DNA of 64,000 nt, taken from NORP233 sp050186825. Lineage in GTDB: Bacteria; Planctomycetota; J058. This document shows positions 36,105 through 45,209 of this stretch, in pieces (position 1 is the first letter of the stretch; each line of letters opens with the position of its first letter). A model generated the notes under the pieces. The model searched no databases and was not told the DNA's origin. It saw only the letters and a program-made list of their open reading frames with translations. The position numbers and the translations under genes are program-made. The DNA lies in NCBI GenBank assembly GCA_050186825.1, contig JBFWYD010000010.1, positions 124,001 to 188,000 on the forward strand. The letters run 5' to 3'.

Positions 36105-37613
36105 TCACTTGAGCGGGAGGGTGATCGAGAAGGTCGTCCCGACCCCGACCTCGCTCTCGACCGTGATCGTGCCCTCCTGCTCCTCGATCACGCGGCGGCT
36201 GATGTAGAGGCCGAGGCCCGTGCCGTGGTCCTTGGTCGTGAAGAAGGGCTGGAAGATCTGCTCCAGGCGCCGGGCCGGGATCCCGGGGCCGGTGTCGTTG
36301 ACGCGGATCACGGCCAGGCCGTGCTCGTCGTCGCGCACGGTCTCGACCCGGAGCACCCGCTCCGAGAACGGCACGTCGCGGTCGAGCATGGCCTGGACGG
36401 CGTTCACGATCAGGTTGACGAGGGTCTGCTGGAGCTTGCTGGCCTCGATCCGGGCGCGCGGCCCGCGCGGGTCGAGCTCGAGCTGGAGGGTGACCTTCTC
36501 GACGCCGAGGTGCTTGCCGAGGACCTTGATCGTGCGCTCGATCAGGAGGTTCAGGTCCTGCGGGCTGCGGTGGCTCGGCTTCCCCTGGCGCGAGTACTGG
36601 AGCATGTTGTCGGCGATCGTCTGGCAGCTGATCCCGGCCTCGAGCACGAGGTCGAAGATCTGGCGGATCTCCACCGAGAGGCTGCCCCAGGCCTCCTGCG
36701 CGGCCGCGTCGCCGACCTGGCCCGCGCTGGAGGCGTGCTGCTCGGCCTGCTCCGCGATCATCAGCCCCATCTCGGCGCAGCCGGTGATGCTCGTGAGCGT
36801 GTTGTTGATCTCGTGGGCGATCGAGGCCAGCAGGCTGCCGAGGGTGGCCAGGCGCTCGGTGTGCACGAGCTGCTGCTCGAGGCTCTTCTCGATCGAGCGG
36901 TCCGAGACGATGGCCACCGCGCCCGAGGGCTTGCCGTCCGCCGCGCGCAGGACCGAGGTGGTCAGGTCGAGGAACAGCTTCCGCTGGTCCTCCTCCAGCG
37001 CGATGGTCTGGTTGCGGGTCTGGCCCTCGGTCAGGGTCTCGACCAGCTGCTGGAGCACGGGCACGGCGGCCTGGCCGTCGAGGGCGGTCAGCCCGTCCGT
37101 CTCGCCGAGGAAGCGCTCCGAGGCCGGGTTGCGGTAGCGGATCTTGCCGCGGTGGTCGATCACCACGATCCCCTGGCCGACCGAGGTCAAGACGTCCGAG
37201 TAGAACTTGCGCAGGCGGAGGTTCTCCTCCAGCTCCGCGCGGCGCGCCTCCTCGACGCGGCTGCGCGCCGCGGCGCGCCCCAGCAGGTCGGCGAGGACCT
37301 GGGTGATCGCGCCATCGTGCTCGGGGCGCGGGATCGGCAGGTAGCCGAGGGCGCCCCAGCCGTGGGCCTGGGCCGCGGCCAGCGCGCTGTCGGCGGCCCC
37401 GTAGGCGATCAGCGGCAGGTGCGGGTAGCGCTCGCGCAGGCGCTCGAGGGTGGTGGGCTCGAGGGGGACCAGGGCCGCGTCGAGCGGCAGGCGGCGCGCG
37501 GTGCGCAGCGCGCGGGCCAGGTCGGGCACCCAGGTCGGCTCGTGGGCAAGCTCGCCGAGCAGGTCGTCGAAGGGGCGGCCCCCCTCGGGGGGGCTGACGC
37601 AGAGGAGCCTCAT
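36105..37613 (-). CDS. PAS-domain sensor histidine kinase
   Basis: The product has 502 residues. Residues 1-115 resemble a degenerate receiver domain, then come a coiled linker and a PAS domain (about 130-255; GQGIVVIDHRGKIRYRNPAS). The His-box is LLASIAHEINNTLTSI, the N-box LVNLIVNAVQAM, then NDTGPGIP, FFTTKDHGTGLGLYISR and GTTFSITLP. It is a soluble kinase of the NtrB/hybrid-like type. No response regulator gene adjoins it. TAGGAT lies eight bases before ATG, so the transcript may be leaderless. It precedes the chemosensory genes on the same strand. Confidence 0.93.
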   Translation of the reverse strand: MRLLCVSPPEGGRPFDDLLGELAHEPTWVPDLARALRTARRLPLDAALVPLEPTTLERLRERYPHLPLIAYGAADSALAAAQAHGWGALGYLPIPRPEHDGAITQVLADLLGRAAARSRVEEARRAELEENLRLRKFYSDVLTSVGQGIVVIDHRGKIRYRNPASERFLGETDGLTALDGQAAVPVLQQLVETLTEGQTRNQTIALEEDQRKLFLDLTTSVLRAADGKPSGAVAIVSDRSIEKSLEQQLVHTERLATLGSLLASIAHEINNTLTSITGCAEMGLMIAEQAEQHASSAGQVGDAAAQEAWGSLSVEIRQIFDLVLEAGISCQTIADNMLQYSRQGKPSHRSPQDLNLLIERTIKVLGKHLGVEKVTLQLELDPRGPRARIEASKLQQTLVNLIVNAVQAMLDRDVPFSERVLRVETVRDDEHGLAVIRVNDTGPGIPARRLEQIFQPFFTTKDHGTGLGLYISRRVIEEQEGTITVESEVGVGTTFSITLPLK

Positions 37614-37621
37614 GGGGGCCG

Positions 37622-37627
37622 ATCCTA
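37622..37627 (-). promoter_or_regulatory. TAGGAT -10-like box for the histidine kinase
   Basis: On the minus strand TAGGAT lies eight bases before ATG 37613. No ribosome site is visible. Confidence 0.4.
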
Positions 37628-37726
37628 ATCCGACGAGGCCGGGGGACGGCGTGGGCCCGGAGGCTGAGGCGCCGCTCGGCGGATGCGAGTGCTCCGCAGC
37701 GAGGACGACAGGGGGTCGAGCACCGC

Positions 37727-37747
37727 GGGCACGGGCACGGGCACGGG
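37727..37747. repeat. Short GGGCAC run
   Basis: About three and a half GGGCAC units lie in the divergent gap between the histidine kinase and the amidohydrolase. This is the shortest member of the family and has no clear long complementary arm. Confidence 0.6.
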
Positions 37748-37816
37748 AGGCCCTTACGAAAGCGCCCTGCGCAGGAGCGAGGGACCCCGTGCGCTCGGGC
37801 TCGGACCCTGGCGAGG

Positions 37817-37822
37817 TAGAAC
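37817..37822 (+). promoter_or_regulatory. TAGAAC -10-like box for the amidohydrolase
   Basis: The box lies 18 bases before TTG 37841, and GGGAGGA lies between as a ribosome site. Confidence 0.35.
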
Positions 37823-37840
37823 CGGGCGCGGGAGGACTCC

Positions 37841-39325
37841 TTGCTCGACCTGATCGTGCGCGGCGGGATGCTCTTCGACGGCGGCGGCGGGCCGCCGCGG
37901 CGGGTGGACGTGGGCGTGGCCGAGGGGCGCGTGGTCGAGCTGGGGCCGCTCGCGGGCGCGGCGGCGGCGGAGACGCTCGAGGCCGCGGGCGCCTGGGTGG
38001 CGCCGGGCTTCGTGGACGTGCACACGCACTACGACCTGTGCCTGGGCTGGGCGGGGCTGAGCGAGCACTGCCTGCGCCAGGGGATCACGAGCGCGGTCGG
38101 GGCCAACTGCGGCCTGGGCGAGCCCGAGGTGGCGCGCGCGCTGGCCGCCGCCGCGGCGGCGCGGCTCGGCTTCAACCTCGGCGTGCTGGCGCCGCTCGGG
38201 CCGCTGCGCTCGCAGGTGGTGCCGCGGGAGGAGGGGCGCGCGGCGAGCGCGGCCGAGCGGCCGCTGGTCGCGGCGCGGGTGGCGGCGGCCCTGGACGAGG
38301 GCGCGCTCGGCGTCTCCTGGGGGCCCTACCACGCGAACACGCTGATGGACGAGGCGGAGCTCGTCGCGGCGCTCGGCCCCGCGGGCCGGCGAGGGCGACC
38401 CTTCGCGGTGCACCGGCGGCGCGAGGGGCTGGGCAGCCTGGAGGCGACGCAGGAGGCGCTGGCGCTCGCGCGCGCGGCGGGCGTCCCGCTCGAGGTCAGC
38501 CACCTCAAGGCCGCCGGGCGCCTGAGCTGGGGCGGCTTCGCCGAGGTGCTCGAGCGCCTGGAGGCGGCGCGCCGCGAGCAGGACGTGAGCGTGGACGTCT
38601 ACCCCTACGACGCGTCCCTGACCTACCTCTCGGCGATCGTGCCCAGCGAGCTCGAGGCCGACGGCGGGCTGCGCGCGCGGCTCGAGACCGCGAGCGGCCG
38701 CGCGGCGGCGCGGGCGGGGATCGAGCGCTGGTTCGGCGAGCGGATGGGGCCGGCCTCGATCGTGCTGCTCGAGCCGGCCCTGCCCGAGGTCCCGCGCGGC
38801 AGCGACCTGGCGCGCGCGGCCGCGCTGCTCGGCTGCCCCGACGACCCGGTCGAGGCGGCCTTCCGGCTGCTGCGCGCGGACCCGCAGGGCACGGGCGGCT
38901 GGGCGATCTACCGCGAGATGATGGACCCGCGGCAGGTCGAGGCCGTGCTCGACCTGCCCTGGGCCGCGGTCGCCTCGGACGCGGTGCCGGAGGAGGACGG
39001 GAGCGCGATCTCGGCGCACCCGCGCGCCTTCGCGACCTTCGCGCGGGCCCTGGTGCGCGCGGCCGGGCGCGGCGAGGCCGCCCTGGCCGACGCGGTCCGA
39101 CGCTGCACGAGCTTCCCGGCGCGCCGGTTCGGGATCGCGCGCGGCCTGCTCGCGGTGGGCGAGGTCGCGGACCTGGTCGTGCTCCGCGACCTGGCCGAGG
39201 GCGCGAGCTACCAGGACCCCACGGCCTACCCGCGCGGCGTCGAGGCGGTCGTGGTCGGGGGCGCGGTCGCCCTGCGCGCGGGCGAGCTCACCGGCGCGGC
39301 GCAGGGCGAGGTCCTGCGCGGGTAG
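37841..39325 (+). CDS. D-aminoacylase-like amidohydrolase
   Basis: The product has 494 residues and starts at TTG, supported by GGGAGGA five bases upstream. It belongs to the metal-dependent amidohydrolase superfamily, N-acyl-D-amino-acid deacylase branch. Motifs are GFVDVHTHYD (first metal pair), ANCGLG, LEVSHLKAAGRLSWGG, VDVYPYDASLTY, and a late Asp in VASDAVPEEDG. The family deacylates N-acyl-D-amino acids or related dipeptides. The usual THMRNE segment reads VHRRREG, so the substrate may differ. No signal peptide is seen. The ceramidase-like lipoprotein gene follows after 35 bases. Confidence 0.85.
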   Translation: MLDLIVRGGMLFDGGGGPPRRVDVGVAEGRVVELGPLAGAAAAETLEAAGAWVAPGFVDVHTHYDLCLGWAGLSEHCLRQGITSAVGANCGLGEPEVARALAAAAAARLGFNLGVLAPLGPLRSQVVPREEGRAASAAERPLVAARVAAALDEGALGVSWGPYHANTLMDEAELVAALGPAGRRGRPFAVHRRREGLGSLEATQEALALARAAGVPLEVSHLKAAGRLSWGGFAEVLERLEAARREQDVSVDVYPYDASLTYLSAIVPSELEADGGLRARLETASGRAAARAGIERWFGERMGPASIVLLEPALPEVPRGSDLARAAALLGCPDDPVEAAFRLLRADPQGTGGWAIYREMMDPRQVEAVLDLPWAAVASDAVPEEDGSAISAHPRAFATFARALVRAAGRGEAALADAVRRCTSFPARRFGIARGLLAVGEVADLVVLRDLAEGASYQDPTAYPRGVEAVVVGGAVALRAGELTGAAQGEVLRG

Positions 39326-39347
39326 CTGGTCTCGCGCCCGGCGCGGC

Positions 39348-39353
39348 TAAGGT
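39348..39353 (+). promoter_or_regulatory. TAAGGT -10-like box for the ceramidase-like gene
   Basis: Seven bases separate it from GTG 39361, fitting the leaderless pattern seen at other starts. Confidence 0.4.
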
Positions 39354-39360
39354 GTCGGGC

Positions 39361-40692
39361 GTGAACCCGCTGCGCGCCCTGCGCGCCCTCGCCCTCGCGC
39401 TGGTCTCGCTCGCGGCCTCGGCCTGCGCCCTGATCTCGCCGCCGAGCGGGCCGCATCCCGGCTCGCCCGCGCCCGTGACCTTGGCCGCGGCGCCGCCGGG
39501 GCCCCTGCTCGCGGGCGCCTGGGTGGAGGACGTCACGCCCGGCGCGCCCGCCTTCATGGCCGGCTTCGGGGTCCACAAGCGCCACCAGGCCACGGACGGG
39601 GCGATCACCGTGCGCGCGCTGGCGCTGCGGCGCGGGGCGCGCACGGTGGCGCTGGTCGCCTGCGACCTGATCGGGCTGCACGAGTATCAGGTCGAGGAGG
39701 TGCGCCGCCGGCTGCGCGGGCTGCTCGCGCCCGACGCGCTGCTCGTCGCCTGCACGCACACCCACGCCGGACCCGACACGCTCGGGATGTGGGGCCTGCC
39801 GCCGCTGTTCAGCGGCCTCGACCCCGAGGTCACGGAGCGCGTGCTGGCGGGGATCGCGCGCGCGGTCGAGGAGGCGCTGCTCCGGCTCGAGCCCGTGCGC
39901 GTGCGCTGGGGCCGCGCGGAGGCCCCGCCCGTGGGGATCAGCAAGAACCGCCGCGAGCCCGCGCGGATCGACCGGCGCCTGACGGCCCTGGCCTTCGACC
40001 GCCCGGACGGACGCGCGGTGGCGACCCTCGTCCACTTCGCCTGCCATCCCGAGACCCTGGGCTCCAAGAACACGACCCTCTCGCCCGACTTCCCCGGGGC
40101 CCTGCGCCAGCGCGTGGAGCGGGAGCGCGGCGGGGTGTGCGTGTTCCTGAACGGCGCGCTGGGGGGAATGGTCACCGTGGACCGCCAGGGCGAGCCCTCC
40201 CTGGCCGAGGCCGCGCGGATCGGGACCGCCCTCGGCGACCTGGCGCTCGGGGCCCTCGCCGCGGGCCAGCCCTTCCCAGCGGAGCTCGGGCTGTCCTACG
40301 CGCGCGCGCCGCTGCTCCTCCCGGTCGAGTCGCGGCGCTACCACCTGGGCGACCTGTTCGGGATCTTCGGCCCGCGCCCCTTCGTGGACGGCGGCTACAC
40401 GCCGAGCGAGGTGTGGGCCCTGCGACTGGGCCCGGCGGTGTTCCTGACCGTCCCGGGCGAGGCGCTCCCGAAGCTCGGCTTCGAGCTGGGCTCCCTCGCG
40501 TCCGGCGCGCCGAGGCTGATCGTGGGCCTGGGCAACGACGAGCTCGGCTACCTGGTCCACGAGTCGGACTGGGAGGACGAGCGCTACGCCTACGAGCGCT
40601 CGGTCTCCCCGGGCCGGTCCGCGGTGGGCGTGATCCGCGCGGGGGCGCGCGCGGCGCTGGCTGCGCTGGGGGCGCTGCGGCCCGGGGGCTGA
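39361..40692 (+). CDS. Neutral ceramidase-like lipoprotein
   Basis: The product has 443 residues. A signal sequence ends in a lipobox-like LAASAC (Cys about 22). The body matches the N-terminal domain of neutral/alkaline ceramidases: AGFGVHKRHQATDGAI, LVACDLIGLHEYQVEEVRRR, TCTHTHAGPDTLGMWG, LVHFACHPETLG and NGALGGMVTV. The His-rich motifs are the zinc ligands in that family, which cleaves the amide bond of ceramide or related lipids. The C-terminal Ig-like domain of true ceramidases seems absent. It may hydrolyse another amide or ester outside the cell. Confidence 0.8.
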   Translation: MNPLRALRALALALVSLAASACALISPPSGPHPGSPAPVTLAAAPPGPLLAGAWVEDVTPGAPAFMAGFGVHKRHQATDGAITVRALALRRGARTVALVACDLIGLHEYQVEEVRRRLRGLLAPDALLVACTHTHAGPDTLGMWGLPPLFSGLDPEVTERVLAGIARAVEEALLRLEPVRVRWGRAEAPPVGISKNRREPARIDRRLTALAFDRPDGRAVATLVHFACHPETLGSKNTTLSPDFPGALRQRVERERGGVCVFLNGALGGMVTVDRQGEPSLAEAARIGTALGDLALGALAAGQPFPAELGLSYARAPLLLPVESRRYHLGDLFGIFGPRPFVDGGYTPSEVWALRLGPAVFLTVPGEALPKLGFELGSLASGAPRLIVGLGNDELGYLVHESDWEDERYAYERSVSPGRSAVGVIRAGARAALAALGALRPGG

Positions 40693-40764
40693 CGGCGTTT
40701 CAGCGCAGGGCGCTTGCCCGGCGCCCGCGCGCGCTCGATCCTGGGCGCGGAGGAGCGCCCCTGC

Positions 40765-42300
40765 ATGGATGCCGATCTGCGAGAGCTCGAGCGTCGCTGG
40801 CTCGCCTCGGGGGCGGTCGAGGACGGGGTCGCCTGCCTGCGCGCGCGGCTGCGCGCCCAGGCGATCAGCGAGGAGACCCTGCGGCTCGCCGCGCATCTCG
40901 GGCACCCCGCCGCCGTGGCCGCGCTCGAGGCGCCGGCCTACCTGGGGCTGTCGGAGCCCGACTGGCTCGCGGGCCTGCGGGCCTACGGGGTGGAGGCGGC
41001 GGCCGCGCGGCGGGTCGTAGCGCGGCTCGAGGACGGGATCGAGGCCCTGGCGCGCCCGGCCCTGCGCGCCTTCTGCGCCGCCCTCGACGCCTGGCGCCCG
41101 GGCGAGCCCGGCGAGGCGCTGCTCGCGGCGGCCCGGCGAGTCCGGCCCTCGACCGAGCCGCCGAGCCCGGGCGCCTTCAACCCGACCGGGACCTCTGACG
41201 ACGACGACGTGCATTACTCCATGTCGCGCTGGGGCGCCCAGAACGGCGTGGACCTCTGGGACCTGTGGCGCACGCAGGACGTCGGTAGCGCCTGCGTGGG
41301 CCTGGCGCGCGCGCTCACGGCGCCCGAGGGCCAGTCCCTCGGCTACGCGCTGCGCACCTGCTGGTCGCTCGTCCGCGAGGGGCGGGGCGAGCTGCGCCGC
41401 GAGATCCAGGAGGAGCTGCTGCGCGGGCTGGGCCTGCCCTTCGCACTCGGCACGCTGCGCGACCCGACCCAGCGCGATCCAAGCGTGGTCGCGGCCGAGG
41501 AGGAGGCGCGCCGGCGCGAGGCCGAGCGCCAGCGACGGCGGGCGGAGGCGCACTCGGCCTCCAACTCGAATCGAGGCGGCCTCGCTCCGGCGCAGCCCAG
41601 GGCGGAGGGCAGCGGCCTGCTCGGGTGCGTGGCCTTCGTGGCCGCGGTCGCGGTCCTGGTGGTCTTCCTCGCCACGCGCCCGCCGAGCTACCAGCGCCCG
41701 CCGCTCCAGGCCCCGCCGCCTCGCCGCCCGGCGCTCCCCGCCGGCACGCACGTCCTCGACCTCGGCGCGACCACGATCACGCCGGGCGAGGCCTCGGGCC
41801 TCGAGGCGAGCGCCGATGGCGGCCCAGGGTTCACCCTCGTAGGCCCGCGCCAGGGCAAGCCGGTGCAGGTGCGCGTCCCGGTGGGCACCGTGGTGGTCGT
41901 GGGCGCGCGGCGCTACATGGTGTCCTCGCCGATGGTGGCCCTCCTGGGGCCGGGGGCCTCGCCCACCCAGGGGATCTCGGCGGTCTCCCTCGAGCCGGAC
42001 CCGTGGCGCGCCGCTCCCTCCTCCGCCGCGCCGCTCGCGGCGCACCCGCCCCAGACGCCCGCGGAGCAGCGCGTGCACCGCCTGCTCCTGGCCCTGAGGG
42101 AGATCCAGGCGGCCTGGGCGCAGGAGCAAGCCGCCACCTACGTGGTGCTGCACGACCCCCCGGACCCGCGCGCGGGCGTCGAGGCCTTCGGCCCGGACCG
42201 CCACGGCTACCTGCGCGACCTCCCGACCCGCGCGCAGCTGAAGCAGATGCTCCTGGCGGTGAGCGTGGACCCGACCCCCTTCCGCGCCTTCCGCCGCTGA
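40765..42300 (+). CDS. Membrane protein with alpha-helical repeat N-terminus
   Basis: The product has 511 residues from ATG 40765. Residues 1-130 contain ELERRWLASGAVEDGVACLR and LAAHLGHPAAVAALEAP, a helical module I associate with planctomycete and myxobacterial proteins, apparently repeated with variations. Residues 130-240 are helical. One transmembrane helix lies at about 287-308 (GCVAFVAAVAVLVVFLATR). A Pro-rich linker and an extracytoplasmic domain follow (DLGATTITPGEASGL, GTVVVVGARRYMVSSPMVAL). The segment just before the helix (SASNSNRGGLAPAQ) uses AT-ending codons unlike its surroundings. Function unknown. Confidence 0.75.
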   Translation: MDADLRELERRWLASGAVEDGVACLRARLRAQAISEETLRLAAHLGHPAAVAALEAPAYLGLSEPDWLAGLRAYGVEAAAARRVVARLEDGIEALARPALRAFCAALDAWRPGEPGEALLAAARRVRPSTEPPSPGAFNPTGTSDDDDVHYSMSRWGAQNGVDLWDLWRTQDVGSACVGLARALTAPEGQSLGYALRTCWSLVREGRGELRREIQEELLRGLGLPFALGTLRDPTQRDPSVVAAEEEARRREAERQRRRAEAHSASNSNRGGLAPAQPRAEGSGLLGCVAFVAAVAVLVVFLATRPPSYQRPPLQAPPPRRPALPAGTHVLDLGATTITPGEASGLEASADGGPGFTLVGPRQGKPVQVRVPVGTVVVVGARRYMVSSPMVALLGPGASPTQGISAVSLEPDPWRAAPSSAAPLAAHPPQTPAEQRVHRLLLALREIQAAWAQEQAATYVVLHDPPDPRAGVEAFGPDRHGYLRDLPTRAQLKQMLLAVSVDPTPFRAFRR

Positions 42301-42347
42301 GGCCCGCGCGGGCCGCTCAGAACGCGCAGGTCCTCGGGGTGGCTGGC

Positions 42348-42503
42348 ATGTTCGCCTACGCCTGGCTGCTCTGGGGCTTCCCGGCCGCGCGGGAGCTCGT
42401 CGCCTCGCACCGACTGGCGCTGTTCCCGGTGCTGGCCCTGCTGTGGGTGATCGGGGGCTCGCCCGCCCCGGACGCCGAGACCCTGAGGTCGCTCAAGGCT
42501 TGA
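42348..42503 (+). CDS. Small putative membrane peptide, 51 residues
   Basis: It starts at ATG 42348 (or GTG 42339) and stops at 42501-42503. The sequence is hydrophobic (MFAYAWLLWGFPAARELV, then LFPVLALLWVIGG) with natural-looking residue use, 47 bases after the previous gene. It overlaps the end of the convergent STN gene by 11 bases. No ribosome site is clear, so coding status is uncertain. Confidence 0.3.
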   Translation: MFAYAWLLWGFPAARELVASHRLALFPVLALLWVIGGSPAPDAETLRSLKA

Positions 42504-43395
42504 CGCGGATCCGGATCCCGACCTCGTCCAGGTAGAACTCCATGCCCTGCGGGCCGAGCATCGCGCTCAGGGCAGCCTCGCAGGGGACGTTGCGCACGCG
42601 GATGCTGACCTTGGGGTTCGCCTTGCGGGCGTCCTCGTTCAGGACGACGTTCACGCCCAGGATGTCCTTGAGGAAGGCGACGACCTCGGTCAGCTCGGTC
42701 CCGGGGAAGTTCAGCGTCACGCGGCGGACCATGATCTTCTCGGCCGCGGCCGGGCTGGACTGGACCTCGGCGCGCGTCCACCGATGGGGCGCGACCGAAC
42801 GCAGGTCCTTGCCGATCACGAGCAGGCCCATGGTCGCCTTGTGCTCCACGTCGCCCGCCGAGGCGAGCATCAGCTCGAGCGCCTTCTCGAGGCTCACGTC
42901 CTTGAGCTGCAGCGTGACGCTGGCCTGGTCGAGGCGGACGTCGGGCAGGACCACGATGTTGATCCCGCTGATGTCGCGCACGAAGTCGAGGGCGGAGTCC
43001 AGCGGGGTGCCGTCGAAGTTGAGCGTGACCTTCTGGGTCTTGAGCCGCTTCAAGAGGCCCGAGGAGTGCTCCTGGATGAACTTCTCGGGCTTGTCCTTGA
43101 TCGAGGTCACGTACTTGCAGCGCGTCGAGCTGGGGAAGGCCTTGAGGAACTCCTCGCACTCCTTGAGCAGCTCGTCCTTCTTGTTGTAGCGGGCGAAGAG
43201 CTGCATCCGCCGCATCGTCGCCTCCTCGGCCTTGGCGTGGCCCGCCTTGCGCACCGCCTCGTACTTGGCGAGGGCCTCCTTGAGCTTGCCCTCGACCAGG
43301 TCGGTGGTCATGGCGTCGATCCACTCGTCGGCGCGGGCCGGGTGCGCGGCGGCGCAGCAGACGAGGAGCGAGGCGGCGAAGAGGGAGCGGTTCAT
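42493..43395 (-). CDS. Secreted protein with two STN (secretin/TonB short N-terminal) domains
   Basis: The product has 300 residues with a signal peptide (about 1-22, ending ARA-DE), a helical TPR-like part (25-115) and two tandem STN-like domains. The first is at about 122-195 (KVTLNFDGTPLDSALDFV, INIVVLPDV) and the second at about 225-298 (VRRVTLNFPGTELTEVVAFL, VNVVLNEDA). STN domains occur at the periplasmic end of secretins (PilQ, GspD) and TonB receptors. Here no secretin channel follows, so it may be an accessory periplasmic part of a secretin or pilus system. GGAGGA precedes ATG. It is probably a single-gene unit. Confidence 0.83.
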   Translation of the reverse strand: MNRSLFAASLLVCCAAAHPARADEWIDAMTTDLVEGKLKEALAKYEAVRKAGHAKAEEATMRRMQLFARYNKKDELLKECEEFLKAFPSSTRCKYVTSIKDKPEKFIQEHSSGLLKRLKTQKVTLNFDGTPLDSALDFVRDISGINIVVLPDVRLDQASVTLQLKDVSLEKALELMLASAGDVEHKATMGLLVIGKDLRSVAPHRWTRAEVQSSPAAAEKIMVRRVTLNFPGTELTEVVAFLKDILGVNVVLNEDARKANPKVSIRVRNVPCEAALSAMLGPQGMEFYLDEVGIRIRVKP

Positions 43396-43520
43396 GGGGT
43401 CCTCCGGGGGAGCGCATCATCCCCCAGCCCGGGGCCCAGGACCACCGGTCGCCGCGGGTGAACCCTGGCGCGGCTGGGGCGTAGACGGGCCAGCACCGGA
43501 AGGGAGGCCCAGGGGGCTTC

Positions 43521-45209
43521 GTGGAACCGCGACCGATTCGCCCGAGCACCGCGCCCGAGGAGGGCTGGCTGGTGCGCTGGCTGCGCGTGACCTTCGACTA
43601 CAACCCGACCTTCCCGCTCAGCGCGCTGGGGCTGCTCATCGGCCTGCGTCTGCTGGTGCGCGAGGTCGGGATCGAGGAGCCGCTGGGCGAGACGCTCACG
43701 GCCGTGGGCTTCCTCCAGGCCTACGAGGCGCTGCTGCTCGTGGTCGGGCTCGCGATCCTCTGGCCGCGTCGCGTGGCCTACGAGACCACCTCGATCCTGC
43801 GCGTGGTCGCCGTGGTGCGCTTCGCCTCGCCCTTCCTCGCGATCCGGCTCGCCGCCGAGGGGCGCCTGCTCCCGGCCCTGCTGGTGGGCGGCGGGGTGTG
43901 GGCGCTGATGCTCGCCAAGGCGCTCCTGATCCACCGCCACGTGAAGCTCGACTTCCTCCCGCGCGAGCGCAGCTACGACCTGTTCCTGTTCGCGATCGCG
44001 GCCCTCGGGCTGCCGCTCCTCGCCGAGCGCCTCGCCGCCCTGACCGGCGACGCGATCAGCCACCAGAGCGCGCGCCTGATCCAGCTCTCCGCCTGGTGGG
44101 GTCTGGCTGCGCTGCTCGCGCCCCTCGCGCTCGGGCCCGAGGGCCTCGGCGAGCAGGGCCCGCTGCGCAGCCGCCGCACCGCCCTGGTTTGGCGCCCGCT
44201 CACGGCCGCCGGGATGGCCGTGCTCCTGCTCAACGCGCTCTGGGTCTCGGGCGGCTGGCCGCGCCTGGTCGCGCTCGGGCCCCTGGCGCTGGTGGGCGTG
44301 GCGATCGCCTGCCACCTGACCCGCGCCTGGGGCGGCGCCACGCCCGGCTGGGCGCGCCACGCGCCCGCCGCGCTGTGCGCGCTCGCGGCGTGGTCCGACC
44401 CGCGCACGCTGGTCGGCCCCGTGCAGGTGCTCCGGCCGGGCGTCGCGCTCTGCGCCCTAGTCGTGGCCGGCGCCCTGGCCCTCCCGCTGATCGACCGCCG
44501 CGTGTGGCGGCCCGGCGCGCGCTCGCTGGCCTGGGTCGCGGTCCTCGCCCCGCTCCGCTTCATGGGGAGCGCCGAGCAGAGCCTGCCCTACCTGAGCTGC
44601 CTGGCGCTGGCCTTCCTCGCGCTCGCCCTCTGGCGCCGCGAGGACACCCAGGCCGCGTGCGCGGCCCTGGCCGTCGCCGTGCTCGGCCTCCTCCAGATCC
44701 GCGCCGGCGTGCCCGTGGTGCTCGACAGCGCCGCCCTGTTCGGCGCCGCGCTGGCGCTGGCCGTGGCCTGGCGCCTGCCCCGCGGCGAGCACGCCCCGGC
44801 CGTGGCCCACACCCTGTGCCTCGCGCCGACCGCCCTCGCGACCCTGGCCGCGCCGCCCGCGGGCTGGACCCTCGCGATCCTGCTCGCCGCGGGCGGCGCC
44901 TCGAGCCTGCTCGCCTGGCGCCAGGAGCACCGCGGTCTGCGCTGGCTGGCCTTCGCCGCCACGAGCGCGGCCCTCGGCCGGCGCCTCGCCCACGGGGTCC
45001 CGCCCGGGATGCTGCTGGTCGGCCTCTCCTTCCTGGGCGTCCCGCTCGGGACCTGGATCGGGCTGCGCCGCGACGCGCGCGAGCGCGCCGAGCGCGCGGC
45101 CCTGCTCGAGGACCCACGCTTCCAGGACCCGCCCGAGCTCGACGCCGAGGTCGCCAGCACAGTCGCCAGTCCTGTTGCCAGCCCTGCTCTCGAGGAGGTG
45201 CACGCGTGA
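43521..45209 (+). CDS. Polytopic membrane protein, unknown function
   Basis: The product has 562 residues from GTG 43521, with about 14 hydrophobic helices across its length. The N-terminus has RWLRVTFDYNPTFPLSALGL and the soluble C-terminal tail is acidic. Residue composition resembles DUF2339 or O-antigen-ligase-like membrane proteins, but no diagnostic motif is visible. It overlaps the RING-like gene by four bases (GTGA), so the two are translationally coupled. Confidence 0.78.
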   Translation: MEPRPIRPSTAPEEGWLVRWLRVTFDYNPTFPLSALGLLIGLRLLVREVGIEEPLGETLTAVGFLQAYEALLLVVGLAILWPRRVAYETTSILRVVAVVRFASPFLAIRLAAEGRLLPALLVGGGVWALMLAKALLIHRHVKLDFLPRERSYDLFLFAIAALGLPLLAERLAALTGDAISHQSARLIQLSAWWGLAALLAPLALGPEGLGEQGPLRSRRTALVWRPLTAAGMAVLLLNALWVSGGWPRLVALGPLALVGVAIACHLTRAWGGATPGWARHAPAALCALAAWSDPRTLVGPVQVLRPGVALCALVVAGALALPLIDRRVWRPGARSLAWVAVLAPLRFMGSAEQSLPYLSCLALAFLALALWRREDTQAACAALAVAVLGLLQIRAGVPVVLDSAALFGAALALAVAWRLPRGEHAPAVAHTLCLAPTALATLAAPPAGWTLAILLAAGGASSLLAWRQEHRGLRWLAFAATSAALGRRLAHGVPPGMLLVGLSFLGVPLGTWIGLRRDARERAERAALLEDPRFQDPPELDAEVASTVASPVASPALEEVHA

